From: an uncultured Bacteriovorax sp.
GTDB taxonomy: Bacteria > Bdellovibrionota > Bacteriovoracia > Bacteriovoracales > Bacteriovoracaceae
DNA: 10,335 bases
Direction of reading: 5' to 3'
Assembly (NCBI GenBank): GCA_946482295.1
Contig: CAMLRB010000131.1
Coordinates: 1 to 10,335, forward strand
The notes under the pieces were generated by a model that saw only the letters and a list, made by a program, of their open reading frames with translations, had not been told where the DNA came from and did not search any database. The position numbers and the translations under genes were made by a program. This document shows, piece by piece, positions 6,320 through 10,335 of the stretch. Every line of letters begins with the position of its first letter. Position 1 is the stretch's first letter.

Positions 6320-7488
6320 AAGACAACATCAAGGCCTCCGTTTTTGAATGCGCGCATCGATCTCACTTTGGGATGGAAAAAGTCATGCTCTTCCGGAATG
6401 ATGATTCCCAATTTTTTAGGGTTCATGTTTTTGAGAAGCTCATCCACCAATTTTTTGTAAAAAGCACTGTTGATGTTTTCACCTACACGAATTCCGTAAG
6501 GTGGATTGACGATCATCAGTCTGTCTAATTCCGCTTGATCACAGTTGGAGAAAGCATCAGCTTCTTTGATCGTGATCGGCAATGACTGAATGTTTTCATT
6601 GGCGAGTTTCACGATTTTAACATCAACTTCGAAACCTTTGAGTTTTTGAAAGAGGGGGGCGTGATCAAAAATAAGTTTTGCTTTCAACTGTTTTTTGAAT
6701 TGGGAATCAATCCAATCGGGCATCAGTTCGTAAGCAAATGTGCGTTCTAGTGTTGGTTTCCAAAAGTTGGCAGCTTCAATGAGAAACGTTCCTGATCCAC
6801 ACATCGGATCGACTAGTTCGCGTGGATTCTCAGCGACAACTTCATCACCTAAAAGTGAAAGGAGGAGGAGAGTGGCGAGATTTTCTCTTATTGGTGCATG
6901 TCCCGTGAGTGTTTTTTCTCCGCGTTTATGAAGAAGTTCTCCCGTGGTGTCCAAACTTAATGTGATTGTGTCTTCGATATTGCGGAAAAAAATCTTCGGT
7001 GCATTTGTTTTATCAGATTTTTCCCAGGCCTCTTGATAGCGTTTTTTTATCGGCTGACGTCTATAGAAATCAATAATGCCATCGTGAATGGCCTTTTCAA
7101 TTTTTCGTGAATCAAAGAGTCTCGATTCATGGGCCGCGACTTCAACTTCAGGAAGTTGGCCTAATAAAAAATCCGACCATGGTAACTTTGAAATTTTTTG
7201 AAAAAGTTTTGGAAAATCTCGCGCTTTAAATTCCGCAAAACGAACGAGAATTTTCGTGGGAGTTTTGAGCAAGTTATTAAGGAGAAATCCATGCTGCAAA
7301 GAAGTTTCCAGAAGAAATCCACCTGGTTCGACTTCTTTAATTTCATAGGCAACATCAGGAAAGGCGAGCGGCCATTTATGTTTGAATTCAATGACAGCGA
7401 GTTCTGATAAACCCATCGCCGTGACTATGTAAAATGCAGCTTTTTTATCCATAAATGCACTATGGAGGATTTGATTGAAATTGGCCAT
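6298..7488 (-). CDS. THUMP-domain class I SAM-dependent RNA methyltransferase (RlmL N-domain/Trm14-like, guanine-N2 type)
   Basis: The 396-residue product has the architecture of the RlmL N-terminal methyltransferase (23S rRNA m2G2445) and the TrmN/Trm14 tRNA m2G6 enzymes. An N-terminal ferredoxin-like segment (FYIVTAMGLSELAVIEF, 19-35) is followed by a THUMP region to about residue 182. Then come the linker hallmark LHKRGEK...GHAPIRENLA (186-205) and a Rossmann methyltransferase with SAM motif I DPMCGSGTFLIEAA (227-240). Catalytic motif IV is NPPYG (328-332), typical of exocyclic-amine (N2-guanine) methylation. It lacks the second RlmK domain of fused E. coli RlmL. rRNA versus tRNA target cannot be decided from sequence. 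The start is uncertain: ATG 7488 lacks a clear Shine-Dalgarno, as does the alternative Met13 (7452). It diverges from the RsmI-like gene after 21 nt and converges with the U32-like gene. Confidence 0.9.
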   Translation of the reverse strand: MANFNQILHSAFMDKKAAFYIVTAMGLSELAVIEFKHKWPLAFPDVAYEIKEVEPGGFLLETSLQHGFLLNNLLKTPTKILVRFAEFKARDFPKLFQKISKLPWSDFLLGQLPEVEVAAHESRLFDSRKIEKAIHDGIIDFYRRQPIKKRYQEAWEKSDKTNAPKIFFRNIEDTITLSLDTTGELLHKRGEKTLTGHAPIRENLATLLLLSLLGDEVVAENPRELVDPMCGSGTFLIEAANFWKPTLERTFAYELMPDWIDSQFKKQLKAKLIFDHAPLFQKLKGFEVDVKIVKLANENIQSLPITIKEADAFSNCDQAELDRLMIVNPPYGIRVGENINSAFYKKLVDELLKNMNPKKLGIIIPEEHDFFHPKVRSMRAFKNGGLDVVFYILDCR

Positions 7489-7503
7489 TCATTACTTTAA
7501 GAT
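7475..7503 (+). promoter_or_regulatory. Candidate promoter giving a leaderless mRNA for the RsmI-like gene
   Basis: TTGAAA (7475-7480, five of six), an exact 17-nt spacer and TAAGAT (7498-7503, four of six) are followed by 6 nt and then the ATG at 7510. The expected transcription start (about 7 nt after the -10) falls on or next to the A of the start codon. This agrees with the absence of a convincing Shine-Dalgarno before that ATG. The -35 lies within the first codons of the divergent methyltransferase gene. Confidence 0.5.
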
Positions 7504-7509
7504 GAGTCC

Positions 7510-8250
7510 ATGACTGTTGAATCACTGATTGAAAAATTATTTGCTGATGGAAAAGGGGCGCTCTGTTTGGTGCCTACACCTCTTGATGAAGAGGGAAAAC
7601 TAGATGTCGTGGCCTTTGGTCTGCTTCAGCATGCGGCCACGGAAAAAAAAGCAGAGTCAATTTTTGTCATTGAAGATTTAAAACCCGGACGTAAGCGCTG
7701 GTTGCATTTTGGTTTACCCCGCGATTGTGTAGAAGATTTCGTTCTCTATAACGAACACTCTGCCAAAGAAATTGCGCCGAAACTTTTAAAAGACATTCAG
7801 CAAGGCAAGAAAGTGTTTCTTATGAGCGATGGTGGGACTCCCGCCTTCTATGATCCAGGGGTTGAACTTGTCAGTCTCTGCCATCAACACAAATTAAAAG
7901 TGACAAGCACGCCGCTTGCCAATTCAGTTGTTCTCGCACTTGCTCTTTCGGGATTTTCACATAAAAAATTTTGGTTCGAAGGTTTTCTTCCGATGGATTC
8001 GGGTGAACGTAAAAATGTTTTACAAAATCTTTTAAAGCAAAAAAATACATCGATTCTGATGGACACTCCTTATCGTCTCAAGCGCGTTTTGGAAGAGTTT
8101 AATGAAGTTTGGAATGGTTCAAAAAAACGAATTTTCTTAGGGCTTGACCTCAATTCCCAAAATGAAGAATTACTCTTGGGGACTCCCTCTCAGCTCCTTA
8201 GTGCTCTAAGTGATCTAAAAAGAGAATTTATCCTCATTCTTTCTGAATAA
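7510..8250 (+). CDS. RsmI-like SAM-dependent methyltransferase (tetrapyrrole-methylase fold)
   Basis: The 246-residue product has the tetrapyrrole-methylase fold of RsmI, which 2'-O-methylates C1402 of 16S rRNA. Visible are the first strand GALCLVPTPL (16-25, compare LVATPIGN in RsmI), the hallmark MSDGGTPAFYDPG (105-117, compare ISDAGTPxxxDPG), and LALALSGFSHKKFWFEGFLP (142-161, compare the SGLP...EGFLP segment). A basic tract after MDS and MDTPYRLKRVL (184-194) follow. It is shorter than typical RsmI (about 280-290), lacking the C-terminal extension. It most resembles the short RsmI relatives of Bacteroidetes, whose target is not firmly established. The PGPSA-like SAM-contact loop is altered to TPLANS (134-139). 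No Shine-Dalgarno is evident. The isomerase gene follows after 47 nt on the same strand, so co-transcription is possible. Confidence 0.85.
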   Translation: MTVESLIEKLFADGKGALCLVPTPLDEEGKLDVVAFGLLQHAATEKKAESIFVIEDLKPGRKRWLHFGLPRDCVEDFVLYNEHSAKEIAPKLLKDIQQGKKVFLMSDGGTPAFYDPGVELVSLCHQHKLKVTSTPLANSVVLALALSGFSHKKFWFEGFLPMDSGERKNVLQNLLKQKNTSILMDTPYRLKRVLEEFNEVWNGSKKRIFLGLDLNSQNEELLLGTPSQLLSALSDLKREFILILSE

Positions 8251-8297
8251 AATCATAGACTTAGATAAACAAAAAGACATGACGACGAGGTTCTTTC

Positions 8298-9314
8298 ATG
8301 GTACTAAAAGACCCTATGCAAGAAAATCGTAAACGTGACCATATTATCATGGCAGAAGAGGCCCAACATGAAAAAGGCCTTCTCGACTCGCGTTTCTTTT
8401 ATGAACCCCTTCTTTCAACTCATCCCGAAATTCTAGACAACTCAATTGCGACGACAATTTTTGGAAAAAAATTGAATGCGCCATTATGGGTTTCAAGCAT
8501 GACAGGTGGAGTGGGAGAAGCGCGAATCATTAATCAAAATCTAGCAAAAGTTTGTCGAGAATTTGGATTGGGAATGGGGCTTGGATCATGTAGAGTTCTT
8601 CTTGAAAGTGATCACTACTTTAACGATTTTAATTTGCGTCCAATTTTGGGTGATGATCTTCCGTTCTTTGCCAATTTAGGAATTGCTCAAGTTGAAAAAC
8701 TTGTCCTTCAAAATAAAACTGATCTCATCGGTGCGATGGTTGAAAAACTCAATGCTGATGGACTGTTCATCCACGTAAATCCTCTTCAAGAATGGTTTCA
8801 AACAGAAGGCGACAGATTAACTTTATCTCCACTGGAAACGCTTAAACGCTTTCTTGCTGTTTATAAAGGCAAAGTCATCGTAAAAGAAGTTGGACAAGGG
8901 ATGGGGCCAGAGAGTTTAAAAGCGCTTCTCGCTCTTCCAATCGCAGGAATTGAACTCGCTGCTTTTGGTGGGACAAACTTCTCTAAACTGGAAATGTTAA
9001 GAGGAAAAAATACTAAAGGATCCGAGTTGTCTAATGTCGGACATACTGCCGAAGAAATGGTTCTTATGTTAAACTCATTAGCAGCAAGTGATAAAGAAAT
9101 TATCATTAGCGGCGGAATCAGTGACATGCTCGACGGTTACTACTTACGCTCAAATCTCAAAATGAATTCTGTCATTGGATTCGCCAAAAAATTTCTTGAT
9201 CACGCTGAAAATTATAATCACTTACAACAATGGACTGCGGACCAAATTGAAACATTGAAAATGGCCCAGGCCTTTCTCCGTGTGCGCCCTATTATGGAGG
9301 CCCCATGCAAATAG
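8298..9314 (+). CDS. fni: Type 2 isopentenyl-diphosphate delta-isomerase (FMN-dependent)
   Basis: Interconverts IPP and DMAPP using reduced FMN, Mg2+ and NADPH, completing the mevalonate route; cytoplasmic. The 338-residue product shows the N-terminal RKRDHI (11-16), MTGG (68-71), and the hallmark HVNPLQEWFQTEGD (159-172) with Gln164 and Glu165, matching the HxNxxQE...PEGD region. VKEVGQGM (195-202), the FMN-phosphate loop FGGTNFSKLE (223-232) and SGGIS (271-275) follow. Several positions are unusual: TEGD for PEGD, GGTNFSKLE for GGTSWxxIE, and an atypical stretch after SGGI (SDMLDGYYLRSNLKMNSVIG) where most members have GxDVAKALALGA. The protein is recognisable but divergent. ATG 8298 follows GAGG (8287-8290) by 7 nt; Met7 is a possible alternative. 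The last 10 nt overlap mvaA, and the GGAGG for mvaA lies within this gene, indicating translational coupling. Confidence 0.93.
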   Translation: MVLKDPMQENRKRDHIIMAEEAQHEKGLLDSRFFYEPLLSTHPEILDNSIATTIFGKKLNAPLWVSSMTGGVGEARIINQNLAKVCREFGLGMGLGSCRVLLESDHYFNDFNLRPILGDDLPFFANLGIAQVEKLVLQNKTDLIGAMVEKLNADGLFIHVNPLQEWFQTEGDRLTLSPLETLKRFLAVYKGKVIVKEVGQGMGPESLKALLALPIAGIELAAFGGTNFSKLEMLRGKNTKGSELSNVGHTAEEMVLMLNSLAASDKEIIISGGISDMLDGYYLRSNLKMNSVIGFAKKFLDHAENYNHLQQWTADQIETLKMAQAFLRVRPIMEAPCK

Positions 9315-10335
9315 AAAAAAGTTCACCCATCTCAGGATTTTCTAAACTTTCAAAACTAGAAAAAATCGACCTCATCGTCGACCAATATTTTTCTCATTCT
9401 GAATTTGCAAAAACAGAATTTAAAAAATTCTGGCATCATGATGAACGCGTTCAAAAAATTCTTGATGAATTTTCTGAAAACACACTTACGAATTTTCCAG
9501 TTCCTATGGGAGTTGTTCCCAATGTGATGATTAATAACCGTCTCTATTGTGTACCAATGGTTATTGAAGAAAGTTCAGTCGTTGCCGCATCGGCAAAGGC
9601 CGCAAATTTCTGGCTGACTCGCGGAGGCTTCAAAGCTGAAGTGATTAGCACTAAAAAAATCGGCCAGGTTCATTTCATCTGGAACGGCGACAGTGAAAAA
9701 TTATTTGAAGTCTTTGCATTAAAAAAAGAAGAGCTAATGACGAGTGTAAAACCACTCACAACAAATATGGAAAGTAGAGGCGGAGGTTTAAGCGATCTTA
9801 AACTTATCGACCGTACAGCAGATGAAGCAGGATATTTCCAACTTCTTGGTGAGTTTGAAACATGCGATGCTATGGGCGCCAACTTCATCAATTCTGTTCT
9901 TGAATCTCTAGGTAAAACCTGGAAAGAAATAGTGATGACATCTGAACTCTTAAGTGAAGATGAACGTGACCTACAAGTAATCATGGCGATCCTCTCTAAT
10001 TACACGCCAGAGTGTCTCGTTCGCGCTTCTGTTGAATGTTCCATTGAAGATCTAAACGATGCAGGTATGGGAATGGATGCATCTGAATTTGCCAGCAAGT
10101 TTGCTCGCGCTATTCGCATCTCTAAAATCGACGTCACACGTGCAACGACACATAATAAAGGAATCTTCAACGGCATCGATGCTGTTGTCATTGCTACAGG
10201 AAACGACTTCCGTGCGATAGAAGCTTGCGGACACGCTTATGCTGCTCGCGATGGTCAATATAGAGGACTTTCAAACGTTGAAATCGTCGATGGTAAATTC
10301 CGCTTCAGTCTTGAAATTTCGCTTTCAGTAGGAAC
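9305..10335 (+). CDS. mvaA: Hydroxymethylglutaryl-CoA reductase, class II (3' end beyond window)
   Basis: Reduces HMG-CoA to mevalonate (or the reverse), the committed step of the mevalonate pathway; soluble in bacteria. The reading frame is open for 343 codons to the right edge with no stop. Visible are FPVPMGVVPN (64-73), the catalytic-Glu block VPMVIEESSVVAAS (83-96), and ESRGGGLSDL (156-165). DAMGAN (188-193), THNKGIFNG (282-290) with the catalytic Lys285, and GNDFRAIEACGHA (299-311) with the catalytic Asp301 follow. The catalytic His near the C-terminus lies outside the window. No membrane segments are present, as expected for class II. The start is fixed by a strong GGAGG (9296-9300) 4 nt before ATG and by the 10-nt overlap with the isomerase gene. 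Nicotinamide preference cannot be judged here. The remaining pathway genes may follow to the right. Confidence 0.96.
   Translation, partial: MQIEKSSPISGFSKLSKLEKIDLIVDQYFSHSEFAKTEFKKFWHHDERVQKILDEFSENTLTNFPVPMGVVPNVMINNRLYCVPMVIEESSVVAASAKAANFWLTRGGFKAEVISTKKIGQVHFIWNGDSEKLFEVFALKKEELMTSVKPLTTNMESRGGGLSDLKLIDRTADEAGYFQLLGEFETCDAMGANFINSVLESLGKTWKEIVMTSELLSEDERDLQVIMAILSNYTPECLVRASVECSIEDLNDAGMGMDASEFASKFARAIRISKIDVTRATTHNKGIFNGIDAVVIATGNDFRAIEACGHAYAARDGQYRGLSNVEIVDGKFRFSLEISLSVG

Noticed and set aside
9670..9984. Minus-strand Ser-rich 104-residue ORF (and others at 10000-10258) opposite mvaA.
   Set aside because: These are antisense shadows of the clearly coding HMG-CoA reductase frame.

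Overview
The window looks like an ordinary chromosomal stretch of a moderately AT-rich Gram-negative bacterium. A member of the Bdellovibrionota (Bdellovibrio / Bacteriovorax / Peredibacter type) is my best guess. The clues are a bacterial mevalonate-pathway pair (type 2 IPP isomerase with class II HMG-CoA reductase), a lipobox protein implying an outer membrane, and the overall protein flavour. That assignment is inference and was not tested by any search. No mobile element, tRNA, rRNA or CRISPR array was seen, and no gene-free stretch exceeds 300 bases.

Left part (1-2133): a minus-strand gene for a low-complexity Arg/Gln/Asn/Pro/Gly-rich protein has a good sigma70-type promoter. It diverges from a complete cytosolic-type malate dehydrogenase gene (mdh). 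mdh ends at a strong bidirectional terminator shared with a convergent 52-residue lipoprotein gene.

Middle left (2228-3887, minus): a two-gene unit encodes a membrane-anchored protein with an SGNH-hydrolase-like layout whose expected catalytic Ser and His are replaced, followed 13 nt later by a single-domain cyclic-nucleotide-binding protein.

Middle (3948-8250): four genes have RNA-modification-type products. A U32 (TrhP/YegQ-like) protein with four Cys is translationally coupled (ATGA) to a second U32-like protein lacking those Cys. A convergent gene encodes a THUMP-domain, RlmL-like N2-guanine methyltransferase. Diverging from it after only 21 nt is an RsmI-like tetrapyrrole-methylase-fold methyltransferase, possibly expressed from a leaderless mRNA.

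Right part (8298-10335): a type 2 isopentenyl-diphosphate isomerase gene overlaps by 10 nt the start of a class II HMG-CoA reductase gene that runs off the right edge. Together they indicate isoprenoid synthesis by the mevalonate route. The remaining pathway genes are not in the window and may lie to the right.

Most of the window is housekeeping. The items most worth a second look are the apparent SGNH pseudoenzyme paired with a cNMP sensor, the Cys-less U32 partner, and the candidate leaderless methyltransferase gene.
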